A stretch of 64,000 nucleotides of DNA. It comes from Anaerolineales bacterium (GTDB lineage Bacteria > Chloroflexota > Anaerolineae > Anaerolineales > Villigracilaceae). Numbering within the stretch: position 1 is the stretch's first letter; every line of letters starts with the position of its first letter. A program made the translations under genes and the position numbers. Positions 1 through 8,959 of the stretch are shown in pieces. The notes under the pieces were generated by a model, which saw only the letters and a list, made by a program, of their open reading frames with translations, ran no database searches and was not told the DNA's origin. The stretch is from the NCBI GenBank assembly GCA_026928255.1, contig JAIXKJ010000008.1:783298-847297 (forward strand). Direction: 5' to 3'.

Positions 1-395
1 GCCAGTTGACGCAGCGTCAGTTGACTGACGGGATTGTTCGGGTTGACGATGACGGCGATGGCGTCGCGCGCGACGATATGTTCCAGCGGCGCGACTCCTT
101 TAATTTGGGCTTCTTCCAACTCTTCGGCGCTGATCTTGCGCGAGGCGCTGGCGAGGTCTGCCGAGCCGTTGATTAACGCCGCGATGCCGGTTCCCGTCCC
201 GCCGCCGGTAACGGAGATGCGCGTGTCGGGGCGTTCTTCCTGATATTTTTCCGCCCACGCCAACGCCAAGTTGACCAACGTGTCCGAGCCTTTGTTCTCG
301 ATGGTTTGCGCGGGCGGCGCGGAAGCGTCCGCCGAAGAGCAGGCGAGCAGCGCGAAAGTTAGAAAAAAAATAAAAGCGCGTCTTATGGATTTCAT
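1..395 (-). CDS. pstS: Phosphate ABC transporter substrate-binding lipoprotein PstS (5' part only)
   Basis: The first 131 codons of a leftward gene whose 3' end lies outside the window. The start ATG is at 395-393. Residues 1-19 form a lipoprotein signal ending in a lipobox LLAC, so the mature protein is tethered to the outer face of the membrane. After it come NKGSDTL, then GGGTGTGIAAL and ADLASASRKI, the phosphate-cradling loops typical of PstS. It should hand phosphate to the PstCA permease, whose genes would be expected beyond the left edge. It is divergent from pstB, with only 46 bp between the starts. The family call is firm; the ligand (phosphate) is inferred from family and from pstB and phoU next to it. 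Confidence 0.85.
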   Translation of the reverse strand, partial: MKSIRRAFIFFLTFALLACSSADASAPPAQTIENKGSDTLVNLALAWAEKYQEERPDTRISVTGGGTGTGIAALINGSADLASASRKISAEELEEAQIKGVAPLEHIVARDAIAVIVNPNNPVSQLTLRQL

Positions 396-441
396 TGGCG
401 GAAATTATACCCGTCCGCTTTTGTTTTGATACAATCGCGCT

Positions 442-1203
442 ATGACCGCGATTCAGCCTGCCTTCTCCGTCCAAAATATGGACTTCTACTATAACGCCGC
501 GAAGAAAACGCTTGCCGACATTAACCTTGAAATTCAGCCGCAAAAAATAACCGCCTTGATTGGACCTTCGGGTTGCGGCAAGTCCACTTTTTTGCGCTGC
601 CTTAACCGCATGAACGACACAATCGCCGGGACGCACGTTGCGGGAAAAATTCTGCTCGACGGCGAGGACATTTACGCGCCCGCCATGGATGTGGTAACCC
701 TCCGTCAGCGGGTGGGGATGGTCTTTCAAAAGCCCAACCCCTTTCCGCAATCCATCTTCGACAACGTGGCGTTTGGCCCGCGCGTAATGGGCATGGACGT
801 CAACCTTAACGACGTCGTCGAAGAATCGCTTAAGGCAGCCGCGCTTTGGGACGACGTCAAAGACAACCTAAAGTCCGACGCGCTCAGTTTGTCCTTAGGG
901 CAACAACAGCGGCTGTGCATCGCCCGCGTGTTGGCCATGCGCCCCGAAGTGATTCTTATGGACGAGTCCACCTCCGCGCTCGACCCGATCGCCACCCTGC
1001 GCGTCGAAGAGTTGATGATGACCTTAAAAGAAAAATATACAATCGTCATCGTTACGCACAACATGCAACAAGCCGCGCGCGTTTCTGACGACACAGGATT
1101 TTTTTGGATGGGCAGTTTGGTCGAGTTCGCGCCGACCAACGAAATGTTTACCGTGCCAAAAGAAGAATTGACTGAAGCCTACATCACCGGACGAATGGGG
1201 TAA
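442..1203 (+). CDS. pstB: Phosphate ABC transporter ATPase PstB
   Basis: 253 residues, the usual PstB length. Walker A is GPSGCGKST (41-49), Walker B is ILMDE (171-175), and the H-loop His is near residue 206. PstB powers phosphate import through PstCA. The ABC signature reads LSLGQQQ where PstB normally has LSGGQQQ, and the D-loop region reads DESTSALDP instead of DEPTSALDP, two uncommon substitutions. A TACAAT box lies only about 5 bases before the ATG, so the transcript probably has almost no leader. pstS is divergent and phoU converges from the right. Confidence 0.9.
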   Translation: MTAIQPAFSVQNMDFYYNAAKKTLADINLEIQPQKITALIGPSGCGKSTFLRCLNRMNDTIAGTHVAGKILLDGEDIYAPAMDVVTLRQRVGMVFQKPNPFPQSIFDNVAFGPRVMGMDVNLNDVVEESLKAAALWDDVKDNLKSDALSLSLGQQQRLCIARVLAMRPEVILMDESTSALDPIATLRVEELMMTLKEKYTIVIVTHNMQQAARVSDDTGFFWMGSLVEFAPTNEMFTVPKEELTEAYITGRMG

Positions 1204-1260
1204 AAATTTTCCCTGCGGGCGCGATGCCGCTCCGCTCGTTGAAATGGTAAACGCCAAACC

Positions 1261-1947
1261 CTATTTTTGATTCTTCCAAAACTCGTCGTCGCTGACTTTG
1301 ATCTCGCCCAACTCGCCAGTGGCGACGAAAACCGTCCGCTCGCAAATGTTGGTAACGCGGTCGGCCACGCGCTCCAAATTGTGCGCCACCCACAACAGCC
1401 AATTAGAACGCTCGATGTTCTTCGGGTCTTCGATGACGAAAATCATCAACTCGCGATAAATTTGATTGTAGAGCGCGTCCACTTCGTCGTCTTCGACGGG
1501 GATGGATTTTGCCGTCTCCACGTCGCTTTGCAAAAAAGCGTTCAACGCGCGGTGCAGCATGTCCGCGCCTTTTTCCGCCATGCGCGGAATGTCAATCAAC
1601 GGTTTGAGCAATTTCTCCTCGCCCATCCGCACGTTAATTTGCGCGATGCCTTTGGCGTAATCGCCCATGCGCTCCAACTCCGAGATGACCTCCATCATCG
1701 AAGCCAGCAGGCGCAAGTCGCGCGCCATCGGCTGTTGCGTGGCGATCAAAATCATCAACTGGTTTTCAATCGCAAAGCGCCGCTTATTAATTTCTTTGTC
1801 GTCGGCGATGATTTTTTCAGAAGCCTTAATGTCGCGCTTCTTCAACGACTCCACCGCGCCGACAATGGCGCGTTCCACCAGCCCGCCCAACGCCGACACG
1901 TCGTCTTTGACTTGCTGAATATCGTTTTCAAAAGTTTTGCGAATCAT
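1261..1947 (-). CDS. phoU: Phosphate uptake regulator PhoU
   Basis: 228 residues, full length for PhoU. The protein is an all-helical repeat of two three-helix bundles. Each bundle carries a metal-binding signature: ALNAFLQSDVETAKSI with a following acidic EDDEVD segment, and the N-terminal IKASEKIIADDKEINKR. PhoU links PstB to the phosphate-sensing kinase and restrains uptake. A GGAGAG ribosome site precedes the ATG at 1947. It is convergent with pstB and divergent from manA. Confidence 0.9.
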   Translation of the reverse strand: MIRKTFENDIQQVKDDVSALGGLVERAIVGAVESLKKRDIKASEKIIADDKEINKRRFAIENQLMILIATQQPMARDLRLLASMMEVISELERMGDYAKGIAQINVRMGEEKLLKPLIDIPRMAEKGADMLHRALNAFLQSDVETAKSIPVEDDEVDALYNQIYRELMIFVIEDPKNIERSNWLLWVAHNLERVADRVTNICERTVFVATGELGEIKVSDDEFWKNQK

Positions 1948-1987
1948 GCTCTCTCTCCGTTGCGCCCATTTTACACGATAGAACGGG

Positions 1988-1999
1988 TAAAATAAAACG
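1988..1999 (+). promoter_or_regulatory. -10 box of manA next to a leaderless start
   Basis: TAAAAT at 1988-1993 lies 7 bases upstream of the manA ATG at 2000, so transcription should begin at or within a base or two of the start codon. No ribosome binding site fits in this space and no good -35 box is visible. Inferred from spacing only. Confidence 0.45.
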
Positions 2000-2947
2000 A
2001 TGATAGCGACTCCCTTTTTTTTGACTCCGACTTACCGCGATTACGTTTGGGGCGGAAGACGCTTGCGCCCGCAGCAGACTCCCACCGCTGAAGCCTGGCT
2101 AATTTACGAAGGGAATCGCGCCGCTTCCGGCCCGTATAGCGGATTCTCCCTCTCAGACCTTTCCCTTCAATTTGGCGCGGACTTGCTCGGCGAAAAAGCC
2201 CGCGCGCAGACGGGGACTCGCTTTCCCTTGTTGGTTAAGATTCTGGATTGCGCTCAATGGCTTTCGTTGCAAGTTCACCCCAACGACGAACAAGCGCGAA
2301 AGTTAGAAGGCGAAAATCATTTCGGCAAAACCGAAGCCTGGTACGTTTTAGACGCCGAAGCCGACGCGCAATGGGTGGCGGGCGCAAAGCCGAACGTCTC
2401 GTCCGCGCAGTTGACTTCCGCGATTGAAAGCAAAAGCGAAGCGCTGTTAGATTTGTTGCAAACGACAAAGGTAAAAAAAGGCGACGCGATGCTCGTTAAC
2501 CCAGGCGTCATTCACGCGCTGGGACCGGGCTTGCTCATTTACGAAGTGCAGCAAACGTCGGACATCACCTATCGCGTGTACGATTGGGGACGACCCGAAA
2601 GCGAAGCGCGGCGTTTGCACGTCGAGCAAGCCGTTGTGGTAGCGGACGTAAACGCGCGCACAAACCTTTTGTCCGCGCCGACGATGGGCGACGGCGAAAT
2701 CAAAACGCTGATTCAATCCGCGTATTTTTATATGGACGCGATTCAAATTGAAAAAGAAACTGTCCGCTTGCAGACGGGGGGCGAATCCTTTCACGGGTTG
2801 ACCGTGATTGAAGGGCAGGTTCAAATTTCGGCGGAGGAAGAGGCGTTCGCGTTGAATCCGTTTGACACGCTGCTCGTCCCCGCTTGTTGCGGCGCGTATC
2901 AAATTCGGGCTTCGGAAAAAAGTCGAATCTTAAAAATTGGCGTGTGA
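2000..2947 (+). CDS. manA: Class I mannose-6-phosphate isomerase
   Basis: 315 residues, matching the short bacterial class I enzymes (Bacillus ManA type). It interconverts mannose 6-phosphate and fructose 6-phosphate in the cytoplasm. The cupin zinc ligands are visible: QVHPND (Gln and His, about 91-96), KTEAWYVL (Glu, about 110-117) and GVIHALG (His, about 168-174). The motif YEVQQTSDITYRVYDWGR, including the active-site Arg, is also conserved. It probably feeds GDP-mannose or glycan synthesis. It is a single gene with a small convergent gene 3 bp downstream. Confidence 0.9.
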   Translation: MIATPFFLTPTYRDYVWGGRRLRPQQTPTAEAWLIYEGNRAASGPYSGFSLSDLSLQFGADLLGEKARAQTGTRFPLLVKILDCAQWLSLQVHPNDEQARKLEGENHFGKTEAWYVLDAEADAQWVAGAKPNVSSAQLTSAIESKSEALLDLLQTTKVKKGDAMLVNPGVIHALGPGLLIYEVQQTSDITYRVYDWGRPESEARRLHVEQAVVVADVNARTNLLSAPTMGDGEIKTLIQSAYFYMDAIQIEKETVRLQTGGESFHGLTVIEGQVQISAEEEAFALNPFDTLLVPACCGAYQIRASEKSRILKIGV

Positions 2948-2950
2948 GCG

Positions 2951-3190
2951 TTATTTCTTTTTTCTGAAAATTAATGGCGAAATAATAATGAGGACGATGA
3001 CGACGCCCATGACGAGGATGCCGTTCGTCGAGCCAACTTCGGATGCGTCGGCAAAGGGCGTGGGCGTGGCTTGTTGAAGCGCGAGGGCGGCGCTGGGCGC
3101 GGCGGCGTGGACGTTGAAGTTGAGCAAAATCAAAAAGGCGGTTAAGACAACGAGCGCCGCGCTGACGATTAAAAACTTTTTGGTTTTCAT
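2951..3190 (-). CDS. Small two-helix membrane protein of unknown function
   Basis: 79 residues. An N-terminal hydrophobic signal or anchor (about 7-28) is followed by a short Ala/Thr/Pro-rich outer segment, a second hydrophobic helix (about 58-74) and a terminal RKKK. The order linker, helix, basic tail resembles cell-surface anchoring tails, but no sortase or PEP-CTERM signature is clear. A TATAAT box on the minus strand (3200-3205) sits 10 bases before the ATG, again suggesting an almost leaderless transcript. Function not recognised. Confidence 0.6.
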   Translation of the reverse strand: MKTKKFLIVSAALVVLTAFLILLNFNVHAAAPSAALALQQATPTPFADASEVGSTNGILVMGVVIVLIIISPLIFRKKK

Positions 3191-3320
3191 GGCGCGTTAA
3201 TTATAAGTTGAAACGCGCCTTCTGAACGACGAAAGATTCGCGGAATCGGGAATCGGTTTTCGCAAACGGGGAAATCAAATGCAACTGCCTTTAACTTAAG
3301 ATAAAAGCAAAGTGAACTGC

Positions 3321-3381
3321 TTGTACCTTTTCTCACTTTTCAAGTATAATGCGCCAATCGCGCTACGGATAAGGTAGCGCG
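3321..3381 (+). promoter_or_regulatory. Promoter of the act operon with a 5' hairpin
   Basis: TTGTAC (3321-3326) and TATAAT (3345-3350) are separated by 18 bp, a good housekeeping promoter. Just after the expected start site an 8-bp perfect stem (3359-3366 with 3374-3381, 7-base loop) would cap the transcript. The leader to actA is about 150 nt, and an AGGAG site lies just before the ATG at 3509. The rest of 3191-3508 shows nothing else except the upstream region of the small leftward gene. Confidence 0.7.
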
Positions 3382-3508
3382 TGATTTGAATCAACCCTCA
3401 GAGCGCGAGCAATTTGCGACAATGGGCGGTTCTTTGCAGAGAGAGTAAGGCGTTTTTCGTCGTCGTAAAAAGCGGCGGCGCGGCGCTTAGTTCATTTTAG
3501 GAGCATCC

Positions 3509-4063
3509 ATGATCCAAAAGTTTTTTAACTGGTTGAAACAACCGCTGGGTTTGATCGCCTCGGGAATTGTGTTCCTTGCGTTGGTTAGCGCGGTCGTCTA
3601 TGGAATTTGGCGAACGCAACAAGCGCCCGAACAACCGATTCAATTTCCCCATAAGACGCACGTCAACTTTGGCATTCAATGTTTGTATTGCCATCCGGGC
3701 GCGGCGCGCGGGCCGGCGGCGGGAATTCCCTCGCAGGCGAAGTGCTGGGCGTGTCATAACCAAATTGTCAAAACGCGAGACAGCGCGTTGCTCGCCCCGC
3801 TGAAAGACGCGGTGCTGAGCGGCAAATCGTTAGAGTGGGTGCCGGTCGCCATCGTGCCGGACTTCGTGCATTTTAACCATCGTCCGCACATTGCGGCGGG
3901 GAAGAATTGCGAAGAATGTCACGGCGATATGACCAAAGTTACTGTGGCGCAAAACCCGCAGGACATGACGATGGGCTGGTGCTTGAATTGTCATATTAAG
4001 AACGCAGGCGACGATCAGGAAAAACTGGTCAAGTTGACCGACTGCGGAACGTGTCACTATTAA
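3509..4063 (+). CDS. actA: Alternative complex III subunit ActA, pentaheme cytochrome c
   Basis: 184 residues with an N-terminal membrane anchor (about 12-33). There are five CXXCH heme sites at Cys58, Cys79, Cys134, Cys158 and Cys179, matching the pentaheme ActA of characterised complexes. It faces the outside of the membrane and passes electrons from the quinol-oxidising core to a downstream cytochrome or oxidase. It is the first gene of a tightly packed rightward operon (gaps of 2-22 bp or overlaps). The shared order with the Fe-S, NrfD-like and DUF3341-like genes supports the assignment. Confidence 0.85.
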   Translation: MIQKFFNWLKQPLGLIASGIVFLALVSAVVYGIWRTQQAPEQPIQFPHKTHVNFGIQCLYCHPGAARGPAAGIPSQAKCWACHNQIVKTRDSALLAPLKDAVLSGKSLEWVPVAIVPDFVHFNHRPHIAAGKNCEECHGDMTKVTVAQNPQDMTMGWCLNCHIKNAGDDQEKLVKLTDCGTCHY

Positions 4064-4085
4064 ACCGGGCGAAAGGAAAATAAAC

Positions 4086-6248
4086 ATGAGCGAACAAGTA
4101 TCCCGGCGTGATTTTCTCAAACTGGCTGGTCTCGGAGCGGCGACCACCGCAATCCTTACTGGTTGTGGTCCCGCTTCGCGTTATGTTAAGCGCGAGCCGT
4201 ATCAGCAGATGCCCGAATATAACCTCGTCGGGCAGAGCACATATTACGCCACGACATGCCGCGAATGCGCGGCGGGCTGCGGACTCGTCGTCCGCACATA
4301 TCAAGGGCGCGCCATCAAAACCGAAGGCAACGCGCACCATCCTCTGAATCTCGGCAAAACCTGCGCGCGCGGACAAGCCACCTTGCACGGCTTGTACAAC
4401 CCCGACCGCGTTCAAGGTCCGTCCACTGGCAGTTGGGACGCGGGCATTCAAGCCGTCGCCGACGCTTTCAAGAAATACAAACCGAGCGAGATTGCCTTTT
4501 TAATGGGCATGACGCCCGACCACCTGTACGACCTCGTCTCCGATTTGGCGCAGTCAACGGGCATGAACGCGCCTTTGCGCTACGGCGCGTTGGGCATGTT
4601 TGAATCCCGCGCCACGTTGAGCAAAGCCGCCGAGAACGTTTTTGGTCAGGCGGGCTTGCCGTGGTTCGACGTCGGCAAGGCGCAAATTGTCTTTTCCTTC
4701 GGCGCGAACTTCCTCGAAACTTGGCTTTCCCCGCTGGCTTATACGCGCGGATTTGCCGGCTTGCGCGAAAAAGAAACCAAACTGCGCGGAACGTTCGTTC
4801 AGTTTGAGTCGCGCATGTCCGCGACGGGCGCCAAAGCCGACAAATGGATTCCCATCCGCCCCGGCACGGAAGGTCTCGTCGCGCTGGCAATCGGCAGACT
4901 CGTCTCCGAAATTCGCAGCGGCGCGGCGCTTCCCGCCTTCGCCAACGTAGACCCCGCGCAAGTCGCCGACGAAGCGGGAATCAAATTGGCGACGTTGGAA
5001 GAACTCGCTTCGATGTTCGTCAACTCGAACGTGCTCGCCATCCCTGGCGGCGCGGCGTTGGGTCAAACCAACGGCTTGGAAATCGCCGAAGCGGTTTTGA
5101 CCTTGAACGCGCTTTCCAACAACTTCGGCAAACCGGGCGGCGTGTACCTTTCCGCGCTCGCGCCGAATCAAGAAGGAACCAGCCGCCCCGCCTCTCCGAT
5201 TGAGATGTACGATTTAGTCGAGAAGATGAAAAGCGGCGCGATTAAAGCCCTGTTCGTTCACGGCGTAAATCCGATTTTTGAATTGCCGAAGACGCTCGGC
5301 TTTGAAGCGGCGCTCGCCAACGTCGAACTTTATTCGTTCGCCACCTTCCCCGACGAGACCGCCGCAAAAGCGAAATATCTTTTGCCCGACCATCACAGCC
5401 TCGAATCTTGGGGCTATCAGCGCGTGGCGACTGGCGTGGCGCTCCCCGTCCTTTCGGGGTCGCAACCCGTCGTTTCCCCTTATTATGACACCCGCGCCAC
5501 CGCCGACGTGCTCATCGCCGCGGCGCAAGCGGCGGGCGGAAAGTTCGCCTCCGCGCTGCCGTATAAAGACGAAGTGGACTTCATCCAAAATAAAGTCGCC
5601 AGTTTAGTCGGCGACGCCAGCGGCTCGTTCTCCGCTTCGGATACGGCGACCTTTATGGCGCGCTTCCAACAATATGGCGGATGGTTCCGCAACGTCGAAT
5701 CGTTGATTGTCCCCGACGCTTCCAAAGCGCTCTACAACCCCGTGAAGACGACCAAACCGTCCTTTGCGGGCAACGGCGAATTCTTCTTCGTGCCTTTCGT
5801 CTCGCCGACGTTGGCGGAAGCGGGCGCGAACAAGCCTTGGCTGCAAGAACTTCCCGACCCGACCACGACAGTCATGTGGAACACTTGGGTTGAAATTAAT
5901 CCCGACATGGCGAAAGAACTTGGACTCGCAAACGACGACCGCGTGCGAATCACAAGCGAAGCGGGATCGGTGGAGGCGTTCGTTTATCTCTACCCCGCCA
6001 TTCGCCCCGATACGGTTGCCATGCCGTTTGGACAAGGTCATACCGCTTACGGGCGCTACGCTGAAAATCGCGGCGCGAACCCCGCCGACTTATTCGGCGC
6101 GTACTACAACGACGCGGGCGACCTTGCTTTTGCTGGTATGAAAGTCAAAATTGAAAAGATCTCTCACGCTGTAAAGAACGGCGGGCTGTCGCGCATGGAA
6201 AGCCTCATGGGCGTTTACGGCGAGGGACTTGGCGGCGAGGAGCATTAA
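4086..6248 (+). CDS. actB1: ActB1: molybdopterin-oxidoreductase-like subunit of alternative complex III
   Basis: 720 residues of the MopB superfamily. A twin-arginine signal (SRRDFLK, residues 6-12) followed by a lipobox-like LTGC indicates Tat export and a lipid anchor. In ActB this subunit is structural and binds no molybdenum. Consistent with that, no Cys, Ser or selenocysteine ligand motif is seen where molybdoenzymes carry one. In contrast, Cys58, Cys61, Cys65 and Cys93 form a CX2CX3CX27C motif like the [4Fe-4S] site of true molybdoenzymes, which I do not expect in canonical ActB1. The Fe-S half is a separate downstream gene here rather than fused, as in Chloroflexus or Rhodothermus ActB (from memory). 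Confidence 0.8.
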   Translation: MSEQVSRRDFLKLAGLGAATTAILTGCGPASRYVKREPYQQMPEYNLVGQSTYYATTCRECAAGCGLVVRTYQGRAIKTEGNAHHPLNLGKTCARGQATLHGLYNPDRVQGPSTGSWDAGIQAVADAFKKYKPSEIAFLMGMTPDHLYDLVSDLAQSTGMNAPLRYGALGMFESRATLSKAAENVFGQAGLPWFDVGKAQIVFSFGANFLETWLSPLAYTRGFAGLREKETKLRGTFVQFESRMSATGAKADKWIPIRPGTEGLVALAIGRLVSEIRSGAALPAFANVDPAQVADEAGIKLATLEELASMFVNSNVLAIPGGAALGQTNGLEIAEAVLTLNALSNNFGKPGGVYLSALAPNQEGTSRPASPIEMYDLVEKMKSGAIKALFVHGVNPIFELPKTLGFEAALANVELYSFATFPDETAAKAKYLLPDHHSLESWGYQRVATGVALPVLSGSQPVVSPYYDTRATADVLIAAAQAAGGKFASALPYKDEVDFIQNKVASLVGDASGSFSASDTATFMARFQQYGGWFRNVESLIVPDASKALYNPVKTTKPSFAGNGEFFFVPFVSPTLAEAGANKPWLQELPDPTTTVMWNTWVEINPDMAKELGLANDDRVRITSEAGSVEAFVYLYPAIRPDTVAMPFGQGHTAYGRYAENRGANPADLFGAYYNDAGDLAFAGMKVKIEKISHAVKNGGLSRMESLMGVYGEGLGGEEH

Positions 6249-6250
6249 TC

Positions 6251-6976
6251 ATGATTAGACCTGATGAAGTAAAAATGAGCGTGGAAGAGACCGGCAAGTG
6301 GGGCATGACTATCAACCAAGACGTTTGCACGGGCTGTCAGGCTTGCGTGGCGGCTTGCGCGATGGAAAACAACATCTCCTTCGTCGGCGAAGAAGATTCA
6401 GGCTACGGGCGTTCCATGCACTGGATTCGCATCGAGCGCTTTTGGGAAGGCGAATATCCCGACGTGCGGATGACCCCGCAACAGCCGATGATGTGTCAGC
6501 AATGCGGACATGCGACCTGCGAACCCGTTTGCCCAGCCTTCGCCACCGTCCACTCGCAAGCGGAACAATTAAACCTGCAAGTTTACAACCGCTGCGTCGG
6601 CACGCGCTATTGCGCCAACAACTGCCCCTATCAAGTGCGCGCGTTCAACTGGCGCGATTATCAACGCCCCGAACCGCTGTCCAATCAACTCAACCCCGAC
6701 GTAACCGTGCGCCGCATGGGCGTAATGGAAAAATGCACCTTCTGCATTCAACGCATCCACCGCGCGCAAGACACGGCAAAATCGGAAGGACGCGAAGTGA
6801 TGGACGGCGAATTTACCACCGCCTGCGCGCAAGCCTGCCCCGCCGACGCAATCGTCTTCGGGCGCGTGGACAAGCCCGAAACGCTGGTCGCTCAAATAAC
6901 GAACAACGGGCGCGGCACGAAACACCTCGCCGAACTCGGCACGCTTCCGCATGTAACTTACTTCAAGGAAGGGTAA
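6251..6976 (+). CDS. actB2: ActB2: four-cluster ferredoxin-like subunit of alternative complex III
   Basis: 241 residues, related to DmsB, PsrB and NrfC. Four cysteine sets are visible: 26/29/32/36, 82/85/90/94, 115/121/125 and 162/165/192/196. The third set reads CVGTRYC, with Thr replacing the second cysteine, the pattern expected for one [3Fe-4S] cluster beside three [4Fe-4S] clusters, as reported for complex III of this type. It carries electrons between the NrfD-like membrane subunit and ActA or ActE. It starts 2 bp after actB1 with a GAGGAG site inside the actB1 end. Confidence 0.85.
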   Translation: MIRPDEVKMSVEETGKWGMTINQDVCTGCQACVAACAMENNISFVGEEDSGYGRSMHWIRIERFWEGEYPDVRMTPQQPMMCQQCGHATCEPVCPAFATVHSQAEQLNLQVYNRCVGTRYCANNCPYQVRAFNWRDYQRPEPLSNQLNPDVTVRRMGVMEKCTFCIQRIHRAQDTAKSEGREVMDGEFTTACAQACPADAIVFGRVDKPETLVAQITNNGRGTKHLAELGTLPHVTYFKEG

Positions 6977-6979
6977 TCC

Positions 6980-8407
6980 ATGGCAGATAAAAAACCGCAC
7001 GACGAACACTCGCACGAAGAGGAAATGCGAAAAAAGCATTTAATGCTCGACCCGCTTCCTCGCGGAAAGATGAACGAAATGGTCATGGAAGCCATGTTGG
7101 AAAAACCGACGTGGAAATTCTGGGTCGTTTTCCTCGTTCTGTCTTTCATCGTCGCCTATTGTTTGTTCTATAAATGGTACGTCCTCATCACGAAAGGGCA
7201 GGGCGAAGCGGGCGTCATGCGCCCCGACTACTGGGGCATCTTCCTCGTCAACACCGTGTTCTGGATCGGCATCAGCCACGCGGGGACGTTCATCTCCGCG
7301 ATTTTGCGCGTCTTCAAAGCGGAATTTCGCCGCCCCTTCACCCGCATCGCCGAATTGATGACCACCTTCGGCTTGGTGCAAGCGGGTTTCTCCGTCCTCA
7401 TGCACATGGGGCGCACTTGGCTGTTCTACTGGCTCATCCCGTATCCTAATCAACGCATGTTGTGGCCTAACTTGCACTCCCCGCTGACGTGGGACTTGCT
7501 GGCGATCACCACTTACCTGCTCTCGTCCACCATGTACCTCTTCTTGCCGCTCATCCCCGACGTGGCGATGGCGCGCGACCGTTCGACGGGTTGGCGCAAA
7601 AAATTCTACCGCGTTCTGGCGCTCGGTTTTCGCGGCACGGAAGGCGAATGGCGACATTTGCACAACGCGATGAACATCTTCGCTTTCGCCATCATCCCCG
7701 TCATGTTCTCGGTGCACACCATCGTGTCTTGGGACTTTGCGGCGGCGACTCGTCCGGGTTGGTCTTCGACCATTTACGGTCCGTACTTTATCGTCGGCGC
7801 GTTGCACTCGGGCATGGGCGCCGCGGCGGTCGTGTTGGCGGTCGTGCAAGGCACAATGAAGAATATGAAATACTTCGTGCGCGGCGAACACTTCGACGCC
7901 ATCGGCAAATTGATGTTGATTATCTCCATGTCTTGGGCGTATTTCTACTTCAACGATTACATCGTGCAGTGGTACGGCGGCGACAAATGGACGCGCATCA
8001 TGCTTCACTTCCACGAGGCGGGTCCGTTGGGCTGGATGTGGTTCACGATGTTAATCGTCAACATCGCCATCCCCTGGGCGGTCCTTTGGAACGCGAAATG
8101 GCGCTCCAACCCGTGGATTATCAGCGTCGTCGGCATCGGCATTAACGTCGGCATGTGGTTTGAACGCTACTTAATCGTCCCTGTTTCAGTGGCGATCAAC
8201 CGTATGCCCTTCACTTGGCGCTTATACCAGCCGGGCATCGAAGTCCCGATGGGCATCGGCACGCTGGCGTTATTTATCCTGCTTTACATGATGGCGTCCA
8301 AGTTGATTCCGTTCATCCCTGTTTGGGAAGTGCAAGAAGGTCAACTGGCGCACGAGTTCAAGAAATTCGGACGCGAGACGGTCGTCTCTGTCAGCGAGTT
8401 GGAATAG
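6980..8407 (+). CDS. actC: ActC: NrfD/PsrC-like quinol-oxidising membrane subunit
   Basis: 475 residues with about ten transmembrane helices and a short charged His-rich cytoplasmic N-terminus. NrfD family proteins bind quinol near the outer membrane face. Conserved pieces such as GISHAGTFISAIL and the later WRHLHNAMNIFAFAI are typical of ActC. It should oxidise menaquinol made by the organism's respiratory dehydrogenases; a menA-like gene is at 62302-63333. It lies 3 bp after actB2. The usual second NrfD-like gene, actF, does not follow. Confidence 0.88.
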   Translation: MADKKPHDEHSHEEEMRKKHLMLDPLPRGKMNEMVMEAMLEKPTWKFWVVFLVLSFIVAYCLFYKWYVLITKGQGEAGVMRPDYWGIFLVNTVFWIGISHAGTFISAILRVFKAEFRRPFTRIAELMTTFGLVQAGFSVLMHMGRTWLFYWLIPYPNQRMLWPNLHSPLTWDLLAITTYLLSSTMYLFLPLIPDVAMARDRSTGWRKKFYRVLALGFRGTEGEWRHLHNAMNIFAFAIIPVMFSVHTIVSWDFAAATRPGWSSTIYGPYFIVGALHSGMGAAAVVLAVVQGTMKNMKYFVRGEHFDAIGKLMLIISMSWAYFYFNDYIVQWYGGDKWTRIMLHFHEAGPLGWMWFTMLIVNIAIPWAVLWNAKWRSNPWIISVVGIGINVGMWFERYLIVPVSVAINRMPFTWRLYQPGIEVPMGIGTLALFILLYMMASKLIPFIPVWEVQEGQLAHEFKKFGRETVVSVSELE

Positions 8408-8416
8408 GAGATTAGA

Positions 8417-8959
8417 ATGACTGAGACCAAACAAAAAGAAGTGGACCTCCTCGCCCTCTTTTCGGATGTGGCGCCCGCCGCAGACGCGGTGGAGCAGTTG
8501 CGCCTCGTCGGAGTACGCGACGACGAAATTAACGTCCTCTCCGGCGTTCCAGTCACCGGCGCGATGCTTGGGCGCGAACCGCACCCGACCAACGTGCCGA
8601 AGATCGCCATGGGCGGCGCAATTCTTGGGTTTTTAACGGGCGCCTTCCTAACCTTCGTTACGCCCTACTGGTATCCTTACCCGATTCGCGTCAGCACGCA
8701 AGCCTACGTTCCCGCTCCGCCGACCGTCATCGTGCTGTTTGAAATTACCATGCTGGGCATGTTGCTTTCCACTTTCGTCGGCGTTTTTATGGACAGTTTC
8801 TTCCCGAACTATCGCCCGATGAAATACGTGCCCGAAATCAGCGACGGCAAAATCGCGGTCTTCGTCGAATGCGAGAGCGGCGACCAAAATAAAATTATAG
8901 ACTTATTGAAAAAACTTGGCGCCGAGTCCGTCAAGCCCGCGGAGGCGCAACACCTATGA
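8417..8959 (+). CDS. actD: ActD: DUF3341-type membrane subunit
   Basis: 180 residues. A soluble ferredoxin-like N-terminal part (LLALFSDVAPAADAVEQL) is followed by a two-helix membrane hairpin (about 70-90 and 108-128) and a short C-terminal domain. ActD is a structural subunit special to alternative complex III and its close relatives, so it is the best marker that this operon is that complex rather than a polysulfide or sulfite reductase. The stop overlaps the actE start by 4 bp, implying translational coupling. Confidence 0.82.
   Translation: MTETKQKEVDLLALFSDVAPAADAVEQLRLVGVRDDEINVLSGVPVTGAMLGREPHPTNVPKIAMGGAILGFLTGAFLTFVTPYWYPYPIRVSTQAYVPAPPTVIVLFEITMLGMLLSTFVGVFMDSFFPNYRPMKYVPEISDGKIAVFVECESGDQNKIIDLLKKLGAESVKPAEAQHL

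Noticed and set aside
1267..1995. 242-codon frame opposite phoU
   Set aside because: Antisense shadow; His/Arg/Asn-rich with no domain pattern.
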